Of a stretch of 30,183 bases of DNA, positions 9,473 through 18,856 are shown in pieces. Source of the DNA: Bremia lactucae (Eukaryota > Oomycota > Peronosporomycetes > Peronosporales > Peronosporaceae); contig NC_090621.1 in assembly GCF_004359215.1 (NCBI RefSeq), forward strand, positions 2,752,587-2,782,769. Reading direction: 5' to 3'. The translations under genes and the position numbers were made by a program. The number at the start of each line of letters is the position of its first letter. The first letter of the stretch is position 1. A model generated the notes under the pieces. The model worked only from the letters and a program-made list of their open reading frames with translations, made no database searches and was not told the origin of the DNA.

Positions 9473-10379
9473 ATGAGCCTCAACATTGATTGGGCTCATT
9501 TTCCCCACCTCTCCGAACATCATCGGGAGGTGGCAGGGCTAATGGCGCAGGGACTTGGTGAACAAGCCCTGGCCAGGCTCCTGGGTAGTCCTCCTGAGCA
9601 ACATGTTGCTCAGTTGGAGCAGTTTGAGGCATTTGTGCTCGGACAGCGGAGGGCCGCGTCCGAGGCACAGAGCCATGCTGCGGCGGAGTCCGTCACTCAG
9701 ACTCAGGATGAGCTGAGGCATGAGCAGGCTCGGAGCGAGGCTCTCAACAGGACTGTTGAGATGCTCTCTGCCCGGCCGCATCAGCCGAGGCCCATTCGGA
9801 TGGACCCGCCCAAGTTCGATGGAACTGCGGCGCACACGATTGTCCACTGGCTTTTAGCCGTGGAGCAATGTGGTGTCGCCCAGCTCATCGAGGACGACAG
9901 CCGGATGGTGTCGTACGCTATGTCGCATCTGCGCGGTAAGGCCTCAGAGTGGGCTTACTCGGCGCTTATGGCGGACAGAAAAGCGTTCCCCTCATGGGCG
10001 ATCTTTAAGGATAAGATTCGCGCCATGTACCAGCCGCCGAACAACGAAGTGTTGCTTCAGGCGCGCTTCTTTGGGGCGCGACAGGCGAAGCGATCTCTGC
10101 AAGAGTATGTGCAAGAGATGCGCTCGCTGTCCGCATCCATAACCGTAGGTCCGATTCCGGAGCACATTAAGGTGCCCACGTTTATGAACGGACTACGGCA
10201 TGGCCCATCGCGACAGGCCCTTTTTAGAAAGGTGCCGTCGACGATGGAAGAGGCAATCCAAATTGCCTTAGTTGAGGAGCAATCCTACAACAGTGCCTCG
10301 GCGACAGCTTGGTATAAGCCGTCGGCCGAGAGGACAGATGCCACTCCTATGGAGTTGGGCAATGCAGACGTGGTCTGTT
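9473..10379 (+). CDS. gag: G2 Gag polyprotein (5' part, runs into gap)
   Basis: The likely start is ATG 9473 (MSLNIDWAHF). The frame is open back to 9428, but that begins with TTG inside the primer site. About residues 45-95 look like a coiled coil (RAASEAQSHAAAESVTQTQD region). A capsid core follows with PPKFDGTAAHTIVHWLLAVE, then LRGKASEWAYSAL and SLQEYVQEMRSLS, the pattern of the Retrotrans_gag family. The tail reaches PSTMEEAIQIALVEEQ and TPMELGNAD, usual just before the zinc knuckle, which would lie in the gap. The frame has no stop over 300 codons, making this the best-preserved gene in the window. Confidence 0.85.
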
Positions 10380-11170
10380 NNNNNNNNNNNNNNNNNNNNN
10401 NNNNNNNNNNNNNNNNNNNNNNNNNNNNNNNNNNNNNNNNNNNNNNNNNNNNNNNNNNNNNNNNNNNNNNNNNNNNNNNNNNNNNNNNNNNNNNNNNNNN
10501 NNNNNNNNNNNNNNNNNNNNNNNNNNNNNNNNNNNNNNNNNNNNNNNNNNNNNNNNNNNNNNNNNNNNNNNNNNNNNNNNNNNNNNNNNNNNNNNNNNNN
10601 NNNNNNNNNNNNNNNNNNNNNNNNNNNNNNNNNNNNNNNNNNNNNNNNNNNNNNNNNNNNNNNNNNNNNNNNNNNNNNNNNNNNNNNNNNNNNNNNNNNN
10701 NNNNNNNNNNNNNNNNNNNNNNNNNNNNNNNNNNNNNNNNNNNNNNNNNNNNNNNNNNNNNNNNNNNNNNNNNNNNNNNNNNNNNNNNNNNNNNNNNNNN
10801 NNNNNNNNNNNNNNNNNNNNNNNNNNNNNNNNNNNNNNNNNNNNNNNNNNNNNNNNNNNNNNNNNNNNNNNNNNNNNNNNNNNNNNNNNNNNNNNNNNNN
10901 NNNNNNNNNNNNNNNNNNNNNNNNNNNNNNNNNNNNNNNNNNNNNNNNNNNNNNNNNNNNNNNNNNNNNNNNNNNNNNNNNNNNNNNNNNNNNNNNNNNN
11001 NNNNNNNNNNNNNNNNNNNNNNNNNNNNNNNNNNNNNNNNNNNNNNNNNNNNNNNNNNNNNNNNNNNNNNNNNNNNNNNNNNNNNNNNNNNNNNNNNNNN
11101 NNNNNNNNNNNNNNNNNNNNNNNNNNNNNNNNNNNNNNNNNNNNNNNNNNNNNNNNNNNNNNNNNNNNNN
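10380..11170. other. Assembly gap (791 N)
   Basis: Undetermined bases inside G2. They probably hide the nucleocapsid and the protease active site. The frame on the two sides happens to be compatible, but continuity cannot be shown. Confidence 0.95.
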
Positions 11171-11760
11171 ATGGAGAGTCCGTATGACCTCATCCTAGGC
11201 ATGCCATGGTTGGCAAAGTACCAACCATGGATAGACTGGCGTACACGCACAGTTGCGAACTCTACGCAGGACACCGGAAAGGATGTGCTCCTGCGAGAGG
11301 CCTATGCAACTGATGTCGTGTCGAACACAGTTGAGGGTGCGTTGACGGGATGTCAAACGTCACCAATTCCTACCCAGCTCGTGGAGACTGAGGTAGTGAA
11401 TAGGACGATGACAAGTAGTCATGCGTCCGAATGTCCTGCACAGAGCCGAGGGCCTGTGGCAGTAGACGGCGAGCTGACAAGAAGTCATGCGTCGCATAAA
11501 CCGGCACAGTGCCAAGAGCCTGGTGCGGTTGGAAGGGGTGCGTTAGCCAGGAGTGCAACGACACCCGCTTCCCAGAAAAGGGTCGTGGTTACTCGAAGAA
11601 CGATACCCGACAGATTAGGACGATCAAAGGCACGTCTAAACGAGTAACCTTTGAATCAGTCTCTAATGAAGAGGACGGGCCTTCGAACGAGGTGTTCGAG
11701 GCCGTCAAAGACGAAATTGCGGAAGCATCCTCAGTTGAGGTGCTCCGGCGAGTCTTTTAA
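11171..11760 (+). CDS. G2 protease C-terminus and tail
   Basis: After the gap the frame reads MESPYDLILGMPWLAKYQPW, the C-terminal strand of a Gypsy retropepsin (ILGMPWL). A Ser/Thr/Ala-rich linker follows with a roughly repeated SHAS-x-x-PAQ motif (two units around 11417-11510). This frame stops at 11645-11647. The next frame (11509-11760) stays coding-like with VTFESVSNEEDGPSNEVFEA and ends LRRVF at 11760, so one frameshift near 11600-11640 is likely. No RT follows. The stop at 11760 faces the antisense gene ending at 11818. Confidence 0.65.
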
Positions 11761-11817
11761 TCTGTCGAGAGGATAGTAAATCTCCCGGAGATGTCGTCGG
11801 ATCTGTTATTTGCCGAA

Positions 11818-12727
11818 TTATAGGAATGAAAGATCCACGAAAAAGTCAGGGGGCACAGTACCGCCCATTATTTCTTTCACACGCAAACGAGCGAAATTAA
11901 TTCGCTGCGACCGCTGTTTCATCACATTGGAATGTGGTTGAATGCGGCGCAGGAAATCCGTCTCGTATTGGTCGGGCGTTTCATTTATACGCAACACGAC
12001 CGGGATCGGGAAAATACGCCCAAGCGATTTTCCCTGAGCCCTCCATGATTGAAAGACGCCATAATAATTATGTGCGTCTACAAAAGCGCGCTCTAGGAAC
12101 GGCGCTCTCAGCCCGTTGAAACGAGGCCATTTAGATGGAGGGGCATCTTTGGAATGCCACCCGTCACATAGCCACGTCTAAACAACTGGCTTGTGACACC
12201 GATTGAGCACGTTCACGTGTCGTCGGCGGAGCTTTAGGCTCCGAATCCTCTATGTCAGAACCATTTAGAAGTATGGTCTGAGTATAAGGCGTTGTGGTAA
12301 TACCCATCGGAGAAGCAGCTGCGCCTTCACTGGCAGCGCTCTCATTACCTGTCGATGGGACAGCATTCGTAAACGATGCTGTCTCCATGTTGTGAGCCAT
12401 GAGAGACGATTGGACGGGCAATAATGCGCCATCATCATTCCTCACGAGCTCGTTGTCCGCATCACTACTATGAGGTGACGGCAACAATGTCGAGTAGTCG
12501 ACAATGAGCGACGGATCAACGTCGTTACTGTTAAAGTAGGATGGATCATTTAGCCCTGTTAACGCGACAGCAGCAGTGGCTGTTGGCGTTACGACTAAGG
12601 CATTAGACGCGTCCGGCAAATCAACGCGGCGCGTGTGCTTAGTATGAGGTTGGCTGAGCGTCTTCGCAGACGACCCACCAACGTGGCCCCTTTCAGGTGG
12701 CATCTTTGGTACCGTGTATGGAAACAC
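11818..12727 (-). CDS. G2 antisense ORF (about 300 aa over two frames)
   Basis: The minus-strand frame from ATG 12727 (alternative ATG 12703) is open for 187 codons. It is rich in Ser, Ala, Asp and Pro (for example SNDVDPSLIVDYSTLLPSPH), so the N-terminal part is probably disordered. It ends at 12164, but an adjacent minus frame is open for 119 codons from about 12177 to a TAA at 11818-11820. That part has a globular composition (FLERAFVDAHNYYGVFQSWR, FLRRIQPHSNVMKQ, IMGGTVPPDFF). A single frameshift near 12165-12177 would join the two. It lies tail-to-tail with the sense ORF, 57 bp away, and its 5' end abuts the 3' LTR. I do not recognise the family. Confidence 0.6.
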
Positions 12728-12823
12728 AGGTCGCTAGAGTGATCGAGTAAACTAGCGGCGCGTAAAGCTGCTCGCAGTTCCTCGCTCTTCTTTGACGAAT
12801 TTAAAAATGTAAATTCGTTCTTT

Positions 12824-12831
12824 AAGGGGGA
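12824..12831 (+). other. G2 polypurine tract
   Basis: AAGGGGGA lies just before the 3' LTR, where plus-strand DNA synthesis would be primed. Confidence 0.6.
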
Positions 12832-12834
12832 TGG

Positions 12835-13337
12835 CTTAACGAGCTTAAGCTTAAGTTGCCCTAATGTTACAGTGTCCCCGTTAAGTACATTTGGTACTTA
12901 ATGGGATGGTCAATTACTAAATAATGGTAATTAGACCCAACACTCGGGTGTGGTGCACATTTGTGACCAACCCTTGTGGATGTGATGCACATGGGTGCAT
13001 TCACATTAGGAGGGATGACGGCTAGCGTCATCCGTTACGCGAGGTATCTACAAAGATACGCTCGCAATACATATTAAATGATATCTATTGAGATAACATT
13101 TTAATTGGTAAAAATAGGTATTCGTAGTTAATTTAATTGAATATAAATCAGTCTGAAAATTACCACCTACTTGGTAAGTGCGCACGAAGAGTCGGATTTG
13201 TACTTAGTGCGTTGGGTGAGGCCGCTCCACCGCAACTACCTCACTACACGCAACAGAATCTGGCTAAATCGCTTCCTCGCTGTGCTAGGGTGTGTGCCTA
13301 AGTAGAGCGTGGCCGCATTACGACGTGCCCGCCTACA
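12835..13337 (+). repeat. G2 3' LTR (about 503 bp)
   Basis: It aligns with 8863-9416 throughout but with a degenerate start (CTTAACGAGC for TGTAACGGGC), loss of one CGTCA hairpin unit, and loss of about 40 bp after GTGCGCACGA. It ends GCCTACA, followed by a run of 11 C. Confidence 0.85.
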
Positions 13338-13451
13338 CCCCCCCCCCCGTTTAATGGGGACACACTCTTCCCCCTTGGGGACATACACCCACTGGATTAA
13401 ACAATTATAAACCAGAATCTCAACAGAAATCACTTTGACACCCATAGAAAG
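13338..13451. other. Short spacer between G2 and G1
   Basis: It contains an 11-C run, then unassigned sequence. No match was seen to the left flank of G2 or the right flank of G1, so it does not help define either insertion. Confidence 0.4.
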
Positions 13452-13781
13452 TATTACGGGGTGTGTCGTAACATGAAATAAACACTTAAAGGTTTTGAAT
13501 TAATATTTGTTTTGAAGGTAGATAATATGTGGAGAATATTACTTTACATGATAATATTCTAAAAGCTTATCCATTGGTAGATATAGACCATTATATATAC
13601 TTTCTCCGCGGTCCAGTCAGCGCTGGACGCGCGCAAAAAGAAAGACAGATTAGACATTATAACATGTTCTGTATAAGTTTATAATTAAGTTAGTATTTTG
13701 TAGATAGAACAGAAAAACTTTATTATATTAATACAATTTTTATTAACCCTCTTTAAAGAAAGTGCTTAAAAAAGTCTTCCT
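13452..13781 (+). repeat. G1 5' LTR (about 330 bp)
   Basis: It begins TATTACGGGGTGTGTCGTAA (consensus start TGTAACGGGG with an inverted CGTTACA) and ends at the shared CTTCCT. It matches the LTR pieces at 1712, 2830, 6745, 20966 and 29304. No tRNA-complementary TGG site follows it, so the exact end and primer site remain uncertain. Confidence 0.8.
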
Positions 13782-13820
13782 CTGCACGTACTAGTGTACG
13801 TGAAGTGACGTGAGGCATCA

Positions 13821-13895
13821 CTCGCACTGAAGCAGTGCGAAGTGGACTCGCACTGAAGCAGTGCGAAGTGGACTTGTACTGAAGCAGTACAAGTC
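13821..13895 (+). repeat. Three tandem hairpins in the G1 leader
   Basis: 26-bp units each fold around an AAG loop: CGCACTG-AAG-CAGTGCG at 13823-13839 and 13849-13865, then an 11-bp stem GACTTGTACTG/CAGTACAAGTC at 13871-13895. The stem bases change in complementary pairs between units. It lies between the LTR and the gag ATG at 13963, where packaging or dimerisation signals occur in retroelements. Confidence 0.85.
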
Positions 13896-13962
13896 AGTAG
13901 TGCCCCTTTACACCTGATAGCATGTTGTTGTCCATCCAAGGACCACATTCTCTTCATCTACT

Positions 13963-14732
13963 ATGGACATGCCAGATGATTATGGACGCATCACATTTCG
14001 CGTGATCGCTTCTCCTTTGTAAGTGACATAGAAACGAGTGCGGTCGAACGAATCAGTTCGACCGTAGGAAACGATGCAATCCTGGCATTGCTGTCCAACT
14101 TAGACAGAGACGCCCTCCATTCAACTTTTGTTAAGTTCATATAACATGAACTTGACGAGATGAAGGAAAAAGTAGCCTTGCTGAATCAGCAAGGCTCTTA
14201 ACAGGCAGAACTGTTGAGGTTACAACAGGTACAGACCCCTGTACCTGGGATAACGCAAACGCGTCGTCCCGAAACTTTAACGATTGACATCTCTAAGTAT
14301 AGGGGAGTCGAGGAAGACTCCCTCTTGAGATAATTTGTCGAGTTGGACGATGCCATAAGGGCTCGTCACATCATGGACGAGCAAATGCAAGTCGCATTTG
14401 CTCAGTCAAATTTGGCAGGTCGTGCCAAAACTTGGGCATTGGGCCTTAAGTTGCCCGACCCATACGTCTTTGGGTTGCTAGAGGCTTCTCAAGCAAGGCT
14501 AATACAGACGTTTGAACCACCAAGGGCTGAGTTCAGAGCTTGTTCAGAGATTCTGAAACTCAAGCAAGGCATGCGTGATGTTCACGCATATGCCCAGCAC
14601 ATACATCTATTAACGAGTTGTATTAAAAATAACCCAGTCCATGAACACACATTAATTACGGTGCTCATGCAATGTCTTACGGATGGTCCCGTAAAGATCC
14701 ACCTGTTCCGCTTGGAACTGGATACACTTTAA
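13963..14732 (+). pseudogene. gag: G1 Gag, capsid part
   Basis: The ATG at 13963 (MDMPDD) matches 2131 of the other copy but meets a stop within about 20 codons. The capsid core is open from 14343 with MQVAFAQSNLAGRAKTWALG, LPDPYVFGLLEASQARLIQT and RDVHAYAQHIHLL, ending at a TAA at 14730 (LELDTL then stop). Copy A still has a sense codon there. The protein would form the virus-like particle shell. Confidence 0.75.
14226..14247 (+). repeat. 9-bp inverted repeat in gag
   Basis: CAGGTACAG-ACCC-CTGTACCTG has perfect 9-bp arms with a 4-nt loop. The two other G1 copies at the left of the window break at this exact site: left arm at 2401, right arm at 1711. Confidence 0.85.
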
Positions 14733-14768
14733 GAAGCAATATCCTTTGCGGAACAGGAGGATTTTAGC

Positions 14769-15212
14769 TTGAGACAGGCTCAAGCTAGTTCGTCATCGTA
14801 TCGTCCTCCAAGACGACACGAATTAGGAGGTCCAGAACCCATGGACCTTTCCTACGTTGAAAGCGGGAGACCTCGATTTTCGAGCAACAAAAGATTGCAG
14901 AAATTCCATCGCTGCCAAAAGTTTGGACACTACGCTCATGAGTGTAGTGCCCCACGCCCAGCACTGAAAGGTACTGAACGTAATTCTGGACCGTATGCAA
15001 AAAGGGCAACAGTCGAGGGTCCGACGTTGTTGCGATCCCTCAACAGCGAGGCGGACCGCCAAATAACGGTCGGGGTCAGTAGGAGCGCACGCCCTACTGA
15101 TATAGCAATATCAAGAGAATTTGCGAGTCCTTTGACAAAAGTTGCTCCAGACACACAATCAATATGTGTCTCTGCACCTGGTGATGAGGCATGCCTCATC
15201 ACCTTGAAGTAA
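14769..15212 (+). pseudogene. G1 nucleocapsid and protease entry
   Basis: After the premature stop the frame continues with SSSSYRPPRRHELGGPEPMD and the zinc knuckle FHRCQKFGHYAHEC, where the first cysteine is replaced by Phe (Cys in copy A). It then reads into the protease N-terminal region (TKVAPDTQSICVSAPGDEA). It ends at a TAA at 15210, separated from the protease frame by a frameshift. Confidence 0.7.
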
Positions 15213-15215
15213 AAA

Positions 15216-15572
15216 GTGACAAATGATTTGTTACTTAGAGCCCTTGTGGACTTTGGAGCGTCGAATAATTTTATTCGTCGCCAGTCACTAGAGGGTCGTA
15301 GGCTCGAATATGTTGAGTGCGACATCCCTCCGAAGAGGATGATAATGCGCCTAGCGACAGGCGCATCAATAACAGTAATAAAAACGCGTAGTGAAATTCA
15401 CTACACCTTAAAAGAATTCCAGTACGACGATAATTTTATCGTACTGGATTTGGATGAAAAATTTGATGTAATCCTAGATTTACCTTGGCTCGAAAAAAAT
15501 ATGATCCAAGAATCAGCTGGCAGCATTGATTCGTGGAGATGCCGGCCACTTGCTCATCAGATGGCCATCTGA
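15216..15572 (+). pseudogene. G1 aspartic protease
   Basis: The frame carries LLLRALVDFGASNNFIRR, the retropepsin active-site strand with Asp-Phe-Gly instead of Asp-Ser/Thr-Gly or the Asp-Cys-Gly of copy A. It continues with MRLATGASITVIKTRSEI and ends in VILDLPWLEKN. A Phe next to the catalytic Asp probably kills activity. Confidence 0.7.
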
Positions 15573-15765
15573 TGACCGTCTTGGAGCGTCCACAAGTGTG
15601 TGGATGTACTACGAGTGAGCGCGATGGCCTCACTTGTGGCACGGTCGATAGTACGACTGCACAAGATCACAGTGTGATTACGATCACCCTGCGGAGCCAG
15701 CTGACGGCCGCTGTGCGAATGCGCAGACAGCGCCGAAGGTCCACCACTCGAATAAGTCGAGTGGA

Positions 15766-16221
15766 TTGAGACATGAATGTACTTCTAGCGGGCGACATTC
15801 AAGGAAAATACCGGTTGTCCAAATTGGACAACACGATGATCCTAGGTCGAGTGGAGAGTCAACCGCAGAGGATTCGACTGTGATAGCGCAATCAAAGTCG
15901 GAAGACGTTGAGGGAAGAGGTCCCCACGTACTTGAGGAAATAGCTTTTCGAATAGTTAATGCTGAAGTGACTCGACTTCAGCATCCCGAGGGATTGATCC
16001 CTCGGCAGCTTGTGGATATATCCCAGGTAGAAATTGAGACATTGAATGTCTTAATTAATGCCGGATCAAGAGTAGGCGCATATACTCTTGATCTGTATGC
16101 GCCTCCGAAGTTAACTTCGAAGATAACTCAATTACCAACCCTAGAAACCAAGCGGCTCTTGAGCTGCAAAGTAGTAGAAACAAGCAGATCTGCGTACTCG
16201 TCACAGAGGACAAATACGTAA
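15766..16221 (+). pseudogene. G1 protease-RT linker
   Basis: A mostly hydrophilic frame of about 150 codons with no recognised domain (QLVDISQVEIETLNVLIN, LDLYAPPKLTSKITQLP). It shifts frame near 16170, after which ICVLVTEDKYVND leads into the RT. It sits where Gypsy polyproteins have a variable spacer. Confidence 0.5.
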
Positions 16222-16231
16222 ACGATATACA

Positions 16232-17141
16232 GTCAGCGGTAATTTTTGCAGAGAACGAACGGGTTCTCAGCAGCTCATCAATGGACGAAAATGTCCTCGA
16301 TGAGAAGACTCGGATTGAGAGATACAGTACTCAATCTTGGGAGTCACTCAAGGGAAATCCTCTATACGAGGATTTAATAGAATTCAGGGATGTATTCCCT
16401 GAAGCAGTTCCATGCGAGTTACCTAAGGATAAAGGCACTCGACATGAGATCGAGCTCAAACCGGGCTCGAAGTACTGTGTCATGAAGCAGTGGCCACTGC
16501 CTCGTGAACAAGTACTTGCGATCGACAAATTCTTTGCCGATCGGGTAAAAGCGGGCCATGTGAGGGAATCAACTTCCCCACATAGCTCTCCGACCTTCTG
16601 TGTGCGAAAGGCCACAGGAGGGTGGCGGATAGTGCACGCATTCAATAAACTGAATGCTGCAACGATACCGGCTCAAACGCCGATACCGAGAAAAGACGTA
16701 ATCATAGACGGTATGTCTAAGAGTACTATCTTTTCTTCTATGGATCTGATGGATGGGTTCTATCAAATCCTTATGCGTCAACGGGACATCCCGTACACAG
16801 GAGTGAGCAATCCCAGTGGGATGCTCTGGGAATGGCTAGTAATGACACAGGGGCTTAGTAACGCCCCTGCAACACTCAACGGATGTGTAACGAATCTGTT
16901 GAGACCAGTGCGAGAATTCGCACCGAGTTATTTTGACGATATATCCGTCCATAGCCCGGCTATGGACGAAATGACGGACGTGGAAGTTCATAAAACTCAC
17001 GTTCGTCAGGTTCTTTCACTTATGCGAACGCATAAGTTGTACGCAAATCTCAAGAAGTATATATTCACTGCAAGCGAAATACCACTTCTTGGGTGCATCG
17101 TCGGTAAATACGGCGTGCGCCCTGATCCTGAAAATATCTAG
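16232..17141 (+). pseudogene. G1 reverse transcriptase
   Basis: The frame is open to a TAG at 17139. It has the N-terminal Gypsy motif HEIELKPGSKYCVMKQWPLP, then SPTFCVRKATGGWRIVHAFN (motif 2), MDLMDGFYQILMR (motif A), TQGLSNAPATLNG (motif B), and SYFDDISVHS (motif C, the FDD catalytic aspartates intact). A second nonsense codon at 17154 follows in the connection domain (TDW to TD-stop). The first 418 bases are identical to the copy at 27291. The enzyme would copy element RNA in cytoplasmic particles. This copy cannot make a full Pol. Confidence 0.85.
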
Positions 17142-17760
17142 GCGATTACCGACTAGCCAGTTCGAGTCGATGTCAACGAACTAAGAAAGTTCCTTGGGCT
17201 TGCGGCGTACTTGCACAAGTACTATCGCAATTATGCCGAGATGACAGTTCATCTCTCTCGTCTCTCGAAAAAAGACGAGAAATTGTTATGGAACGCTAAT
17301 TGTCAGCGTTCCCTTGAAGGTATCAAGCAAAGCTTGATGCAATTCTCAAGATGGGCGATTGCAGATCAAGACATACCATTCCATGTGGTTTGTGACGCCA
17401 GCGATTTCGAAATCGGCTGCGCGTGATTGCAATACGATACAGACGACTCAGAACGCATCGTCTGTTCCCAATCGCGTTAGCTGCAACCAGCTGAACGTAA
17501 TTACCCAATGCATGACAAGGAACGCCTTACCATGAAACATGCACTGGCTAAATTTAGGGTATATATCCTCGGAGATAGATTGTTCATCATATATATGGAC
17601 CATGCGTCATTACACACGGCCGCAATAGCCCACATACCTCGCAAAAAATGGCGAGGTGGCTATCCTTCTTAGCGGAGTATAATTTCTCCGTGGAATATAA
17701 AACAACGACGACTTATTAATGTTGTCGCTGATGTGTTATCACGCCGACCCGAGCTGGCTG
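17142..17760 (+). pseudogene. G1 connection and RNase H domain
   Basis: The frame after the RT reads ELRKFLGLAAYLHKYYRNYA, then FHVVCDASDFEIGCA ending at a TGA (17424-17426), where the copy at 28246 still has a TTA. Beyond it the RNase H motifs PAERNYPMHDKERL, MDHASL and NVVADVLSRRP can be followed, with two further breaks near 17660-17720. The catalytic acidic residues are recognisable but not in one frame. Confidence 0.75.
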
Positions 17761-17989
17761 CGCACTCCAACAATGAAAATATTTCCGCTCATTACAAGTG
17801 TTCCGTCATCAACTTTGTTTGATGACATAAAGAAAGCCTACACAGAAGATAAAAATATCTGCGTTTAATAAATCATCTGATAATATTCATCCAATGAATA
17901 TTATAAAGATCTGCCCATTTATATCAATCGTCATCGGATAGAAACACAACACGCAACGGCTTACTGTACTACACAGCCGTTGCCGGCGA
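17761..17989. other. RNase H-integrase spacer
   Basis: Low-similarity linker within G1 pol. The rearranged copy at 27233-29563 has its 2.7-kb deletion start in here (equivalent to 17841). Confidence 0.5.
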
Positions 17990-18793
17990 CACTCTACGTG
18001 TCGTCGTTTCGAATCATTACGATTTGCGCTTGCACATCATGTATAAGTGTCACGATCCACCAATAAATGGGCTTCCTGTATGTAAGAAAACTTATCTCAC
18101 AGTAAGTCGCGACTTTTACCATCAGTTCGTGCGCAAGTACATTCGTGCTTGCGAGGTATGTCAACGGGTGAAGTTAGCCCTTCATCCCGTGCACCTCTCC
18201 AACCTCTACCACTTCCGGCAGAATGTTGGCAGTCCGTATCTATGGATTTCATCTTCGAAGTTCCCGAAGACGATCACAAAAACATTGGAATTCTTGTTTT
18301 TGTAGACAAATTCAGCAAGATGGTACATCTTGCTGCAGTACCAGAGTCGAACACGGCTCCAAGCTGTGCCCGAGTCTTTATCGACACGGTATTCAAACTT
18401 CACGGGTTACCCCGTATACTGGTCTCATATAAAAGATCCACGGTTTATGGCGGAGTTTTGGCAATCCGTGTTCAGTTCTCTCTGAACACGGCTGACGTGT
18501 CAACTTCTGATCATCCAGAGACAGATGGTCAGACGGAACGCGTAAATCGCGTCCTCGAAGAGATACTTCGAGGTTACGTCCAATCGTATCTGAATTGGAG
18601 CGAGTTTTTACCGATGGCCGAATTCGCCAACAATAGTTCTGTGCATGCGTCTACAAGGCATACACCGTTCTTCGTGAATGGCTTACGCCATCCACGGATA
18701 CCCATCCAATTAGAAAGATCCTGTAGTTTAAGGGGGATTGGCTCGCACGTGCAAAATCATTTCTGGCTCATGCTCATCACGCGTCGAAGTTAA
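17990..18793 (+). pseudogene. G1 integrase (zinc and catalytic domains)
   Basis: 18024-18200 encodes the zinc domain (MYKCHDPP, then YIRACEVCQRVK), with one His of the HHCC set apparently replaced (GLPVCKKTY). The catalytic domain follows with WQSVSMDFIFEVP (first Asp) and TSDHPETDGQTERVNRVLEE (Glu). Between them the second-Asp segment is garbled (LVSYKRSTVYGGV) because two opposite frameshifts at about 18428 and 18480 put it out of frame. The long apparent ORF therefore hides a non-functional integrase. Confidence 0.8.
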
Positions 18794-18856
18794 CAACGAC
18801 GCGAATAATGTCGATGTCGATGCAATCGACATCGAAGATGAGAAAACTCTCTGGCA

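Larger units (their letters stand above)
8863..13337 (+). mobile_element. G2 LTR retrotransposon, gag-protease plus antisense gene
   Basis: LTRs at 8863-9416 and 12835-13337 flank a PBS, a Gag ORF, a 791-base gap, a protease tail, a minus-strand gene and a polypurine tract. No RT, RNase H or integrase sequence is visible outside the gap, and the gap is far too short for a full pol. This suggests a non-autonomous element of the kind described in plants as TR-GAG. No target-site duplication is apparent, and the two LTRs differ by several indels, so the pair may be old or recombinant. Confidence 0.75.

Noticed and set aside
10272..11274. Long open frames on both strands across the N gap
   Set aside because: They are open only because undetermined bases cannot contain stops; the flanking residues do not look coding in those frames.
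13338..13348. 11-C tract as an inverted polypurine tract
   Set aside because: No LTR of an inverted element follows it; simple slippage next to the LTR end is sufficient.
13440..13460. Target-site duplication for the main G1 element
   Set aside because: The bases before 13452 (GAAAG) do not recur after 21283, and the exact LTR end is uncertain.
14785..15325. Minus-strand frames opposite G1 nucleocapsid and protease
   Set aside because: They mirror the recognised sense domains and show no motif of their own; unlike the 3' antisense ORFs they lie within sense coding sequence.
16331..16645. 104-codon minus ORF, identical at 27390-27704
   Set aside because: It is a shadow of the RT frame. The identity comes from the 418-bp identical block, not from conservation of the minus frame.
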